Shown here one piece after another: positions 1 through 11,897 of a stretch of DNA of 64,000 bases. A program made the translations under genes and the position numbers. The notes beneath the pieces were generated by a model. That model had not been told where the DNA came from. It saw nothing but the letters and a program-made list of their open reading frames with translations, and did not search any database. Position 1 is the stretch's first letter. Each line of letters starts with the position of its first letter. Source of the stretch: Vigna angularis (Eukaryota > Streptophyta > Magnoliopsida > Fabales > Fabaceae); assembly GCF_016808095.1 (NCBI RefSeq), contig NC_068980.1, forward strand, positions 14,635,388 through 14,699,387. Reading direction: 5' to 3'.

Positions 1-2075
1 TTCCCCCATCTCCATAACAACAAAGTCTACCAGGAATTTAAGGTTGTCAATTTGAACTATCACATCCTCCACCACACCATAGGGCCTTTTGGTGGATCCA
101 TCTGCCATGCATAAAGTCATCTTTGCAAGCTTGACTTCAAGACCACCAATCTTTTCAAGTACAGACAAGGGCATCAAATTGATACTAGACCCTAAATCAA
201 TTAAGGTTTTCCCTATTTTGTGCCTCCCAATAGTGCAAGGAATAGTGAAACTTCCGGGATCTTTATCCTTTGGAGGAAGTGCCTTCTGTAAGATCACACT
301 GCAATCACCTTGGATCTCAATAGAGTCCTCCTTTAAATATTTCTTTCTTTTGAGGAGTTTCTTCAAAAACTTAGCATATGCAGGGATTTTTTGTAACGCT
401 TCAGTCACAGGAATTTTTGTCCCCAATTTCTTGAAGATTTCATCAAAACACCCTGATTGCATTTTTTTTTCTTTTTTGAACACTCCTCATGGTAAGGAAG
501 AATTTTCTTATTTTTTTCTTTTCTTCTCTCAACCTCTTCTTTCTCTTTTCTCTCAATCTCACTTTCTCTCTCTTCTTTTTTATTTTTTTCTTTTTCAATC
601 AAATTTTCTTTTTCTTTTCTCTCACTCTCTTCTTTTTCTTTCTCACTCAACTTTTCTTTTTCTTTCTCTCTCTCATCTTTCATACTCACAACAGCCTTAC
701 ATTCTTCTTTTGGGTTAGCTTCAGTATTAGCCCCAAAACTTTTGTTAGGCATCTCTTCCAACTTCTTAGCCATTTGACCAACCTGCATCTCCAGGTTCCT
801 TATAGCAGCTTCATTGCTTTTCTGAGTGGAAAGACTCGCCTGAATGAATTGTTGGAGAGTCTCCTCAAGCTTTGTAGTTTTGTCAGATAGAGAGGGTTGT
901 TGTTGCCACTGTTGTTGTTGTTGCTGTGGTGGTTTATTGAATTGTCCATCAGTTTGCCCAAACTGACTTTGTCCCATGCTAGGATGAGATTTCCACCCTT
1001 GATTGTAATTGTTGGGACGAAACTGGTTACCCATGTAATTAACTTCTTCATTTAGATTCTCGGGCACAACACATTGTCCATTAATATGGTCACCACCACA
1101 TAATTCATAGAGTTGCTGATGAACCTGTAAAACTTTCTGGCATTCCTTTTATGGTTGAGAAAGCTTCTTTGTCAAGACTTCTAGTTGCTGAGTGATAATC
1201 TTATTTTGAGCAAGCAGGGCATCATAAGACTGTAGTTGTAAAACTCCCTTAGGTTGTGATGAAGTTCTTCTTTCATTGTGCATCTCATTATCATTAGTAG
1301 CCATGTTGTCAATTAAGTCATATGCTTCCTCTAGAGTCTTGCACTTGATATTGCCCCCAGCTGAGACATCCAACATCAATTTGATTTATGAACAAAGACC
1401 TCCAAGGAAAAGAATGACTAATGTTGCTTCATCAAAACCATGAGTAGGTGTCTTTTTTAGCAAGCTTTTGTATCTATCCCATGCTTGCCCTAATGATTCT
1501 TCCATGCCTTGATTGAAAGAAGAGATTTCATGCTTCCCTTTGTTGATCTTCGATTGTGGGAAATACTTATTCAAGAACTTAACAACCACATCTTCCCACT
1601 AAGTAAAGCTGTTTTCCGAAAAAGAATTTAACCACAATGTAGCATTGCCTCCCAGTGAGAAAGGAAACAAGCTCAATCTAATAGCATCATCAGGTACACC
1701 ATTCAGCTTCACAGTGTTGCAGATCTCATTAAAGGTGGTAAGATGCTCATATGGACTTTCATGAGACAATCCACTGAACTGGTTGCTCTTCACAAGATGG
1801 ATCAACGCAGGCTTCACCTCCATATTCGCAGCATTGACCATTGGCTTTGCAATGTTGTTAAAATGGTAGGGACCAACAACAGTTGCATAATCTGCCAAAG
1901 TACGTCTTCCATCATTGTTGTCCATGCTTTCTTGATCAGATTGCAAGGCCTGTGAAATTCTTTCTAGAGAAGGTACTCTAGATAATCTGCTTCTTCTTGG
2001 CCTCCTACTTGTCTCAAGTCCTTCAAAAAGAGGTTCAACACTTATGTTGCTCCTTGTTCTAACTGTATTCTGCAT
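1..2075 (-). pseudogene. Athila-like Ty3 retrotransposon gag and start of protease, decayed
   Basis: The frame reads leftward from an ATG at 2075. First comes a gag capsid region (2075 to about 1390) with typical Athila phrases such as SLGGNATLWLNSF and KFLNKYFPQSK. Then a short Cys/His region (LCGGDHINGQC, about 1090) and a Gln/Asn-rich linker follow. A long Lys/Glu-rich low-complexity stretch covers about 480-720. From about 400 to 1 the frame resembles a retroviral-type aspartic protease, with DLGSSINLMPL near 170-210 where DTG/DSG is usual; DLG is common in this lineage. In-frame stops near 1599, 1386 and 1149 and a frame change near 430-480 make it non-functional. Reverse transcriptase and integrase would lie left of the window. 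The family call rests on recognised phrases. Confidence 0.85.
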
Positions 2076-2248
2076 AAAATAAAAACAAAGCCCTAGAAAA
2101 TATTGTTAGCACAAAAGTAAAAATAAAAATAAAAGATACGAAAATAAAATAAAATAAAATAAAAAAAATCAAATAACATAAAATAAAGACAAATAAGATA
2201 AAGTCAAAATTAATTAAGAATCACACAAATAGAATAGTTTAAACCGTG

Positions 2249-2268
2249 AGTCCTCGACATTGGTGCCA
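2249..2268 (-). other. primer binding site of the Athila-like element
   Basis: On the minus strand the 20-mer starts TGGCACCAATG, a diverged form of the TGGCGCCGTTG site used by Athila-type elements (tRNA-Asp-like). It lies about 175 bp upstream of the gag ATG and a few bases from the proposed LTR end. The junction phrase CAAGTTTTTGG occurs twice (near 2270 and 2312), so a small local duplication has happened here. Confidence 0.6.
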
Positions 2269-2274
2269 AAAACT

Positions 2275-3341
2275 TGTTGACAATATTTTTTATCTCCAGA
2301 AACGAAACCAAAAACTTGTTGATGGATCGACAAATGTACTGAATCGCACAAGTAATATAAAATTGTAAGACCAAGTATTGTATCCCTGAAGACTCTCGGC
2401 ACTAAACAATTGTGTGATAACTCAATTAATTAAGACTTAAATAAAATGAGATTGTTGGTTTCAAATGCAAAGACATAAAATTAAATATGAATGCAAATTG
2501 ATCAATAGTAGAGTAACACAAAGATGAACGAAGGTTGTTTATAAAATGAGATGAGTATGTTGTTAGGGTTTGATTTCACCAAGTTTACTCTCATGTATAT
2601 AAGAATTCTTCTTTTTACATTAATATTAATATCACTCACTAAATTACTTAAAACCCGATCCCTCAGCGCAATAAGCCTGCCTTAATTCCTAGTTCGTGCA
2701 ATTCCTAGCGTTCCTAGAAAATTAAGTCTGAAGATCAAGAGCTTAAGAGGACCAAGTACTCATACCCTCATCCCTGAGAAATATTACCCTTGGGAGAATT
2801 CAACAAGAACCTGAATTGTAAGGAACCTCCCGGCACTCATGGAATTCATAAATCATGCGCCTGGGTCCTTTAAATAAAGTTGGAAAAGAGTAGAAACAGG
2901 GACCGGTCCAAAAGAGTCAAAACAGAGCAAAAATTGGGCCGGATCTGCGACGCACGATGCTCGGGCACCCCATTTAGGGCGCCTGGGCGATGGACGGTCC
3001 TCATGTAGGGCTTGAGCCTTCAATTGGTCGGCCAGGCTTCGGGGGCGGCCGCCCGGGCGCCCGGGCGGTGGACGTCGATTTTTTGAGGCTCAAGCCTCGA
3101 ACAGGGCGCCCAAGCTCCATGTGGTTCCTCCTTTAGGTGCTTTTTCAGTCCTTTCTTAGCTCTAACTCCTTAGCACTTCATCTCTGCTTTCCGCATTCTG
3201 TCATTACCTATATAAAAAAGGGTAATTAGTCATAAAATCATCAAATTCAACCTCAACTCTCTTATTCACACAAATAAATGAAAAAGCATGAGTCCAAGAA
3301 AGTTTCTAAGTGAAAAGGGTGTATTTAATATCAAAATTACA
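2275..3341 (-). repeat. putative 5' LTR of the Athila-like element
   Basis: The segment starts TGTTGAC and ends AAATTACA on the plus strand, so on the minus strand it begins TGTAATTTTG and ends GTCAACA just before the PBS. It contains a GC-rich core (about 2940-3110) with repeated GGGCGCC-like words. The second LTR is outside the window, so the outer edge is inferred from TG...CA ends only and could be wrong. Confidence 0.45.
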
Positions 3342-3975
3342 TCACAAATAACGATAATTTCAACCGTTAACAAGAAGTTCAAAATCTATGATTTGGAGTT
3401 GCTGTAATTTTTGGACCAATTCAACGACGTTTCGCTCTGATAATCGAATGCTCGACTTGGGCTGCTACACGAATTCAATTTGTCGTTGCAGCTCGAGCAA
3501 TTCTTGTCCATGGTTTGATCTTCACGCACACTCCGAATGTGTCTCTCTTTCGCCCTTTGGAAGATCACTGAAATGTTCTTCGGTTTTGTTGAAGAAATAA
3601 TTTTGATCAAGGAACAAATTGTCTTGTGTTTTCCCACTTCCCTCTTTCAAATCTTGAAATGCTTTTCAATCTTCAAAAACAACAAACCCTAAATCCCTAA
3701 ATTTTACAAATAAGTGATGTCAGGTTTTAAAATCCTTCCAGAAATCCAATTTTTAAAATATTTCTTTTATAAAATGCCACGTTTAAATATTTATCCACGT
3801 CAACATCATAACTCATAAAAAACTTAACTCCGTTAAGCCAATTTAACGGTAGGGATCCAATTGAGTCAATTTTTCATTATAAAGGACCAAATTGGCAAAA
3901 CTTAAAAGACGGGGATCAAACTGGAAAAACCCCACATAAATACGGATCTCTGAAGGGGTTTAACCATTATTTATT
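3342..3975. repeat. repeat debris, possibly the end of a DNA transposon
   Basis: No convincing gene is present. The stretch 3720-3975 has phrases typical of legume repeat ends: short CCGTTAA/TTAACGG inverted words near 3830-3850, runs like GGACCAAATTGG, and a terminal GGGGTTTAACC. The left part (3386-3640) has short open frames on both strands without recognisable domains. It may be the right part of a MULE-like element cut by the neighbouring LTR. Confidence 0.3.
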
Positions 3976-6950
3976 AATGGTTTTTTCTTCGGTTATTAAA
4001 ACCAAGGTCTAATATTGAAGTTTATGCTTCAGTTCATTGCTGAAACCAAAAAAAACACCATTTTTTTTACCTCATTTGAATATGCTTCAATTGTTGAACT
4101 GAGGTACAATGCATAAAATAACTGATGTCAAAATCCTTTCCTATATTGGTGTGTAAGCTTATTTTTACTTATGAAATATGTATGAAAGCTCCAAATTTTA
4201 CTTGTTAATAACATTTATATTTTTTTCAATCTAATTATGATGAGGTACCTGTTTAAACCTTCTAAGTTTGTCAAATATTTTATACAACCTTTCATAAATT
4301 AGGAACTGACTAGTCACAACCTCTAAGTCTCCAAATGATATAACTACATATGAGTGTGTTTTGATTTGAAAATATGATATGACCTTATATGAGAATCACT
4401 TCATTGAAGGTGTTAAGGATTGTGATTTTGTTGTTTTTGCTTTAGCTTTTATTAGTTGTGATGGTGGTCATGATGTCTTTGATGTAGTTATGGTATCTTG
4501 AGGTATGACTAAAAATTTCTAAGCAAGGTAGTAAAAAACAAATAAACTTTGGTGAATCAAATGTGTATATTCTATTCATAATAAGAAAGGATGTCATCTA
4601 TTGTACTAAAAAAAATTATTATATTATTTGGTTTATAACTATGTTATTGTAATGGAGATAAGTTACTTTTTTGATTTATTGTACGAGACAAATTATAACT
4701 AAAGTAGTGTAATAAGTTGTTCTTTTTTCTCATTTTTGCAATTATTTAAAGTTTTCTTTTAGAAGTGATAAAAACCAATGAATCAGTTAGATGGAAGATG
4801 TAGATAATCTTATTGGGATTTTTCTTCTTATCCACTGGGTCAAAATTAATTGCCTTTATTTGAACAAGCATACTAAGGTCTTAGCAAGCCATGTATGGAA
4901 CAAATAAGAAGTAAATCCATTCACTCTATCTGAGTACTTTGTTTTGTTTTGCTTATTCATCATATAAGCACTTCTTTTTTGTGCTCATCTATAAGTAATT
5001 CAATGTTTGTACCACATATGGCAACATTACCTAATTGTTTGTTGAATAATAATTAATGTTGATCTACTTATGTTATTTTGAAACTAAATCTTGTTGTGGT
5101 GTGAGTCACAAATGTTTGAATTGACAATTTTGAGGAAGTTATTTGAGAAAGTATAATGATGGTGGTTTGACATGAATCCACACTCTTGACATACATTATC
5201 AATCATATTTTTTCATCCCTTCACACATATTTTTTTCATTCTTGTAGAATATGGAACTCATTTCCTGTATTTTTAATTTTTACCTTTTTGTAGGACAGGG
5301 ATAAAGATCAGTTAAAAAAGAAAAAATCACAATATGTTGAAATAATTTTAATCCTTTTGTGAAGTATAAGTTGTAATTTTTTTTAATCACCACACCATTT
5401 TTTGCTTTAAATCGTCTTAACATGTCAACAATTTAAAAAATATTTTCCAAAATATGTGTAAGCAACAATGTTTAATTGTTACTTATATAATGAGTTTTAT
5501 TATGATATATGTCTAACACATATAGTAAAAATGAAACCTATTTTATTGAAAGCAACAACTATTAAAGTGTTGACAAGTATAGTCCAAATTTTTTTAAAAA
5601 AAATATGCTTTCTTTAAGTCACATTTGTTAATTTGTTTTGTAAAATGTGGCACTCTACACTCTAATTTTTGAAATATAGTTTTTCTAAATCATGTTTTCT
5701 AAAATGTAGATAATTGTAACACATTTTTTTCTATTGCCTAATAGATTGGAAATTTGTACGAAAATATAAAATTAATAATAGTACTTTTTTACACAATTCA
5801 AACCTTAGTGTGTAAACGTAAGGTTTTTTAAGTTTTAGGGTTTTAATTTAGAAAACTATTTCACAGAGACTGATCATGCTTTATGTTTTGTCCGCATATT
5901 GATTAAGGTAATTAATTGTGATTAAATATGATGTTATACTTTTGCTTGTGTGGATTTATATTGTTCTTAAAATTTTCCTTTTTACTTAGTTATCCTTGTT
6001 ATTATTTTATTTTATTTAATCCTTATGATGGATCTAATTTATGATAGTTAAAGGACGTGGATTGTGGAATTTGTTTATATAATTTAATTATGTTTTTATA
6101 GCTAGTTTTCACTCTAGAGAAATATTAAACTAAAAAAGATGTTCATCCAAGAGTGAAAGATTAGTGAAAAGAGTTAATGATGGAAAGACAATGAGCTAAT
6201 AGTAAAAAGTTAGATTTCATTGGGTTTCATGATGTTCATCCAAGAGTGGAAGATTAGTGAAAAGAGTTAAATGATGGAGAGGCAATGAACTAATAGACAA
6301 TAAACTAATTTAAATTTAAGGCAACTTTAATGAATTTTTGGACTTCTTTCTTTAGTGAATTTAGAATATCTCACAATGTTTTCATTAAAACTTTGAAAGG
6401 AAGAAAAATAATAATCATATTGTGCTTTTATTGCATATATGATTGAAGTGTTTCCATGTTTATGTATTAAAGATAAAAAGGACACCATTCTTCTAGTAAC
6501 ATGCAAAGATCGCAAGTCAAGATATGTAACACTAGTTCTACAAAGTTGAGAAAGGCTTAATTGTGATGGATTCATTTAAAGCAAAAACATAACAATAACC
6601 ATCTACATGCAAGCTATAAAAGACCCAATGTTGCAAGAGAGTAAACAAGAGTTATACACATTTTTCTAGTGACAATAAGTAATTTAAAATGTCACACTTA
6701 TAGACATTTGTATTCTTCATATTGTGAGGTTATCTAGTGATCTTAAACATTTTCTTTGCGAGTTTCTTTTTCCTCTTGTTTAAGGTCTTAATTTAGATAA
6801 AGATTGAGACATAATAACCTAGAGTAGCTTGTATACTTATGATAACCAACCAATGTTTATGTACTTATTGTTAGTGATTGATTAATAGAACTTCTTAAGC
6901 ATTTGTCTTAAAAAATAAGTAAATGTAGCCTATGATTGGAATGGGTTTTT
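3976..6950. other. AT-rich intergenic DNA, no gene seen
   Basis: About 3 kb of strongly AT-rich sequence with many stops in all frames. Near 3980-4120 there are short self-complementary words (CTTCAGTTC...GAAACC, CAATTGTTGAACTGAGG). They look like subterminal repeats of a decayed CACTA-like element, but no matching ends were found. Confidence 0.5.
6139..6300. repeat. two-copy tandem repeat, ~92-bp period
   Basis: The block starting GATGTTCATCCAAGAGTG occurs at about 6139 and again at about 6231. Each is followed by the same GAAGATTAGTGAAAAGAG text and ends near AACTAATAG, with a few substitutions and an indel. Confidence 0.75.
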
Positions 6951-7019
6951 TTTTATCAACAATGGTCTAATTACATCCCAATTATTGGTAATCATACTTT
7001 ATTTTAAGTTGTTCAACAT

Positions 7020-7551
7020 TATAATTAACCGCTTTAACAACTGACCGACCAGTTAGACTCGACAACCGTCCAATCTTGATGGTAGTTTGTTCGAGTGTCT
7101 TATTAACGATTGACCATTGAGTTTGTGACTGACCGGACGGTTATATAGTACACAGGCTCCCCAAGTCCAAGCCTGAAATGACTGGAAAAGGGGTATGTAA
7201 TGGGATCAATGTCTCTTATTGTTCGGTTTGTTCATGGTGATCACGATCATTAGCCATATGTTTTGAGAGCCTCTAGATCGTTCAACTAAGCGATCAACAA
7301 TTTTTCAAATTTTGGAAATGTAACCATTGAGGGAAGGCAGCGTCGCACTTCGAATCTCACGCTAGTCAGAATTCGAAGAGTCATATGCTATAAGTTGTTG
7401 GATTTAGCTTGATTCAACGACTAAGGGAAGTTGATTGTGAGGTCCTTTTTGGCTATAAATACAGGTAGGTCTCACCTATCATTTTCACCTTTGCTTTCAA
7501 CTTTCTTCTGTCAGCTAAATGTCCATCACTCTCTTTTTCTTTCAGGTAATA
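7020..7551 (+). repeat. LTR or promoter-like region of a Tat-type Ty3 remnant
   Basis: This stretch precedes the antisense-type ORF. It has a TATA-like GGCTATAAATACAGG at 7450-7464 followed by a pyrimidine-rich leader. The words around 7145-7190 (TATAGTACACAGGCTCCCC, then CCAAGTCCAAGCC) match words at 17310-17335 in the other retroelement island (TATAGTACAGTAAGCCCCT, then AAAGCCCGAGC). The two regions therefore belong to related elements. Exact LTR ends were not found. Confidence 0.4.
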
Positions 7552-9199
7552 ATGTCGACTATTGATTTGTCTTCGTCTAAGGAGTCCGCGAGAAAAGGTG
7601 ACTGAAGTTGTGTCATTGCCGGTGTCATCTTCAATTTTGGGATCAACCAAGCGAGTGACAACTTGGTTGATAGTGTATATATTAATAAAGTTGAATTTAG
7701 CGATTATGCTAAGGCCGATGTCGCGTTGGAGATCGATGCATGCAATGAGGGGGATGTGGCCGCTCAATCCCTCGTTGTCATCACGAGTAATTATTGGGCA
7801 TCCCACGAAGTAGAGGAATATGTCACTTGTTTCCACATGAGGCGTCGACTACAATGATGGGCCGAGCAGACTTGATTCATCAAGTCCCCTGAAGACGTTG
7901 AATTTTTAAACCATATCGATTGCAAGAGAAACGAACGAGTGTTCTATGGAAAGGAATGTTTCACCAAAGACTTTTTCTTCATGTACGTTTGTTTGTTTAA
8001 AGACTTGCTCGTTTGTGTTCCTTTCAACAATTTTCAAATGGATGTGCTAGGGGAGCTTAACCTAGCGACAACTTAGTTGCATTTGAACGATTGGGCTTTT
8101 ATGGAATTGTTCAAGATGTTGTGCACGACTCTCGATTTTACTCCCACTTCCCCATTTTTCTATATTATTTCTACACATGCCCCAATGTCAAGAGGGGGTA
8201 GGTCTCTCTTATATCTCAGAAAGGGAGGTGGTGGGGTTTAAGAACAAATATTTCAAAGTTGGAATAACGAAGGCCAGTTAGTCCAACTTTTTTTATGAGG
8301 TAGTTCAGCCCAAATTTCCCTTATACTGTACTGCAAGTTTGAGGAAAATAACTTCATGGCATAAGTCGATAATGACACTGGTCGAGGTGGAAGTAGTGGA
8401 GATGATCAACAAACTATGTCAATTGCTTTGGGTTGAAAACCTTTGTAATGAGGTATTTGGTAAGATGTCTTATTTGCCTACACTTATTGGTCGATCATTG
8501 TTAACTTGGCTAAATTCTTTGTTTTCTTTCAGATCTCATGGCTTCCTGTAATCTAAAGAAGGGTCTCTTTAAGAAGATCACTGCCCAACGCCGTATCGGG
8601 GAGAAGTGTTGAGTAGGGGAAGAAGTTGGCTATTGTTTAGGCGGATTTGAACAAGGCACATAAGGTCATTGTTGATCTTAGGGCATAACTGAAGGAGGCA
8701 ACCATCGCTCATGCAGATTGCCAAAAAAGCAAGAGCAGGGCACTCTTCAGCTACAAGAAACAGTATGACGGATAAGAGCGTTGCATACCATTACTGTCTA
8801 CTTCAAAGGAAGAACACGATCTTAACTTAGATTGTCAAAAGTTGAAGACAATCATGGAAGAACCAACCACCCAAAACACAAAGCTTATTCAAAGAAAAGG
8901 TGAGTTGACTGAGGAGAAGGATGCCTTGGCCACCTAATTGGAGGAGGCCAACAATGAGGTCTTTAATGAGCATCAGGCTGGTTTCCAGAAGGCCCTTACT
9001 CAAGCTGCCTTCTTCTACAAAATTCTCCTTAATGAAGACAACTTTGACGTCTACAAGGATATCTACCACGACCAACTTGTAAACATCCAAGATATTTCTA
9101 ACGAAGATGCCAAGGAGGAATTAGACGCGGGGTTGTTGTTGAAGACTGGATGACTGAAGAGGAAGAGGTCACTGACGCGTGGGGCGATGATCAGGAATA
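7552..9199 (+). pseudogene. decayed 'putative gypsy-type transposon' ORF (aORF of a Tat-like element)
   Basis: The reading starts at ATG 7552 and then needs several frame changes. Recognisable pieces are VEEYVTCFHMRRRL (about 7810), FMYVCLFKDLLVCVPF followed by MDVLGELNLATT (about 7980-8070), and LHLNDWAFMELFKMLC (about 8080-8130). These match the domain annotated in plants as 'putative gypsy type transposon' (PF04195-like). The C-terminal part (8850-9150) is coiled-coil-like and ends with a QAAFFYKI...YHDQLV motif typical of the same proteins. At least four stops or frameshifts (7603, 7857, 8073, 8250) rule out a product. In Tat-lineage elements such an ORF often sits antisense to gag-pol, which fits the minus-strand gag relic just to its right. 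Confidence 0.65.
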
Positions 9200-9229
9200 A
9201 GTCCTTTAGGGTGGGGGCTCATTTTGTAG

Positions 9230-9545
9230 TGGCCGACGAACAAACAAACATTGTTGTAAGACTTGTACATGACTATACATAACAATGCGAATGCCTTTCC
9301 CTTAAGGGAAAATGAGAATCCCCTGCATCACATCGGATCATTGACGATGTAAAAGGTCATCTGGTTGACGAACATCTTCAAGTACTCATCCAGATCAGTC
9401 AATCCATCATATTTCTTAAAGATAGGGCGGAACTGGAGGCATAAAGGTCTTCATGATGGTCGTTGTGAAAGGTTATAGGTCAACCACGTTCACCATCTAC
9501 ATGGATGGGTTCTCCCTACTAACTTTTGTGCTGCTGTCGTAGGTT
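9230..9545 (-). pseudogene. Ty3 gag relic
   Basis: On the minus strand the text reads PFTTTIMKTFMPP, then YDGLTDLDEYLKMFVNQM and CRGFSFSLKGKAF. This is the conserved start of a Ty3 retrotrans_gag domain (usually ...YDGSTDP.EH...F, then ...FPLSLKG.A). Stops interrupt it near 9425 and 9330. It faces the plus-strand ORF at 7552-9199; with no pol between them, the element has probably lost its pol region. Confidence 0.6.
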
Positions 9546-9858
9546 GTCTTGCACGAGTCTATTCTAAGCTGGTTGGGGTAGGTTGAAATTGTTGTTGTTG
9601 TTGTTTTGTTTAGGCTTTGCATAGATTGTCGAGCGTTTTTGCTCCTGGTGCATAATTGTATTTTTTTTTCTAAGAATCATAAAATCCTCTCTGTAACTCC
9701 TCTACAACTCTTCCATTTGTTGTTGCATGGTTTTCAACACCATCTTTGGCTAATTAAGGTGATTCTCATACTTCTTTGCCACAACATTACTCTTCATGTT
9801 TCTTGTAGTAAAACTTTTTTAACAATTATCTTAAAATATTACTAAATATAGCTTATAA

Positions 9859-11148
9859 CACTAGTGCAATTAAGGTATACCGCCTCGATTATTTTCGCTT
9901 ATAGACACCGGTTCTACGACCGGTGCATATTCAGCCGAGGTAAAAAGAATGAATTTTTTGGCTTGGTCCTGAACCGAATCAAAAAGATTCAGATTCTGAC
10001 TCGGTTCACAGACAACCGAGGCAGTAGAGTTTTTTAATTTTTTTATTTTCAACCGAGATCAGTGTTGTTACGTTTGTTTATTCTCTTGGTGGTTAAACTT
10101 CTTTCTCTTTTCTGCAATTTTTTTCATCCATGTCTTTGGACAAAATTACTTTGACAAACAAAGATCCAAACCAAAATTAGATGTCTAAGAAGGGGGAATA
10201 GGAAGCAGAGAGAGCAGACGGGAGATCCAAACCAAAAACAAAAAATCAGACATCCATTGAGCCATCCACCTGCAAAGAAACATAACCAAAAACCAAAAAT
10301 CAAAACCAAAAAACGCAGAAAAGGGTTTCTGCCATTGCAGCCGCCGTCGCGGGCTGTCTCGCCACACCGTCGCGGGCTCCCGCCGCACCGTCGCGGGCTC
10401 CCGTCGCACCGTCGCGAGCTCCCTCGCCGCGCCGTCGCGATCTCTCTCACCTCGCCGCGCCGTCGGAGCTCTCTCGCCTCGCCGCACCGTCGCGAGATCT
10501 GTCCTCGCCGCACCGTCGCGAGATTTGTCCTCGCCGCACCGTCGCTGCACCGTCGCCGCACCGTCGCTGCACCATCTCGGCTCGCCTCGTCTCGTCAAAT
10601 CTCGTCTCGTCTCGCCTCGCTGCACCGTCGTCGCACCGTCCTAGGGATGCAGAGGGAGAAGCCATCTGGTCTGGTGAGAGAATGATGGAGTTGAGGGAGA
10701 GGGGACTTGAGAATGGGAGGGGTTGCAGGAGAGGAGGGAGGGAATGAGGAAAAGTGAAACGTAATGGGAAATAAAACATCTAGGGTAATTGTTTTGGCAC
10801 CGGTTCACTCTCCACCGAGGCATATAGCCCTCAAAAAAAAAATAAAATGAAATAGCTATACGCCTCGGTTTCCGCCTAAACCGAGGCATAAACATAGATT
10901 TGCACCGATTCTTAATGAACCGAAACCATAGGCTCTCTGCAGATTTCAAAATTCAGATGTGTCAGGCAACTTTTAGGCATCGGTTTTGCTATGAACCGAG
11001 GTAATATTGCTTATATGTTTCGGGTTCTCTTGAACCGAGGCGTATAAGTTCACCTAAACTACAAAAATGTCATCGCGTTTTGATAGAATTCGGTTTTTCC
11101 TTAACTGATGCCTATACCGCGAGTTAAAAAACAATTTTTTTACTAGTG
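9859..11148. mobile_element. non-autonomous CACTA element (1,290 bp)
   Basis: The left end is CACTAGTGCAA at 9859 and the right end reads CACTAGTAAAAA on the minus strand (ends 11148). The flanks are TAA at 9856-9858 and TAA at 11149-11151, a perfect 3-bp target duplication as expected for CACTA. Subterminal CCGAGG/CCTCGG words recur at both ends (9890-10020 and 10800-11130), often in inverted pairs. No transposase is encoded. The centre is an unusual CpG-rich repeat (10330-10640). Confidence 0.88.
10330..10640. repeat. CpG-rich degenerate minisatellite inside the CACTA element
   Basis: Words such as GCACCGTCGC, GCGGGCTC and CTCGCCGC recur about every 12-33 bp. Open frames run through it on both strands (Arg-rich products), but this follows from stop-poor GC repeats and is not evidence for a protein. 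Confidence 0.75.
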
Positions 11149-11499
11149 TAATTTTGGATGAATAAATATAAAGTTACTGTACTATATTTGTTTTGCTTAC
11201 TCATTAAACTATTTAATCTTTTGTGAGAACAGAGAGTCTATTCAATCTTCTTTCAAAATTAATTGTTCCATCACACTTTTTATAATAGATTAAATTTGAA
11301 AATATATAAAAAAAATCTAATTTGATATATATTCTAATATGTTCTATTAAATCGACGTCTAACTTATTTATACGAAAGATAATATTTTTTTCTGTTGGAT
11401 TAACAGTTTTTGCATGTGCATTTTTAAACGTTTTCAAAGTAACTATTGAATGTATCTTCATGTTTTATATTAGATGAGCTTGCGCTAAAACTAGATGCT

Positions 11500-11502
<3 letters not shown>

Positions 11503-11585
<83 letters not shown>
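11503..11585. repeat. (TA)n microsatellite
   Basis: An almost uninterrupted run of TA dinucleotides of about 80 bp. Confidence 0.97.
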
Positions 11586-11588
<3 letters not shown>

Positions 11589-11835
11589 TGTTAATTTATA
11601 TAATCTCTGTATTAAATTTTAGTTGACAAAAAAAAATTATTTATTTTAGTTAATAAAAAAAATTTATTTATAAAAAAGAGACATACTTTCAAACACAGTA
11701 TTTTAATAATTTTTATTTTAATTTAAAATAAAAAATAAAAAATTATTTAAATATTTTTAACCTTAAAATTTAAAATTTATAATATATAAAAGTATTTTTT
11801 GTTAACTAAAATAATATAGTAAAGAGAAAGCAAAC

Positions 11836-11838
<3 letters not shown>

Positions 11839-11889
<51 letters not shown>
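11839..11889. repeat. (TA)n microsatellite
   Basis: An uninterrupted TA run of about 50 bp. Confidence 0.97.

Positions 11890-11897
<8 letters not shown>

Noticed and set aside
89..890. Plus-strand Phe/Leu/Ser-rich open frames
   Set aside because: They are the complement of the Lys/Glu-rich part of the minus-strand gag.
10124..10949. Several overlapping Arg-rich open frames on both strands
   Set aside because: They arise from the stop-poor GC minisatellite inside a CACTA element; overlapping frames on both strands with no domain are not genes.
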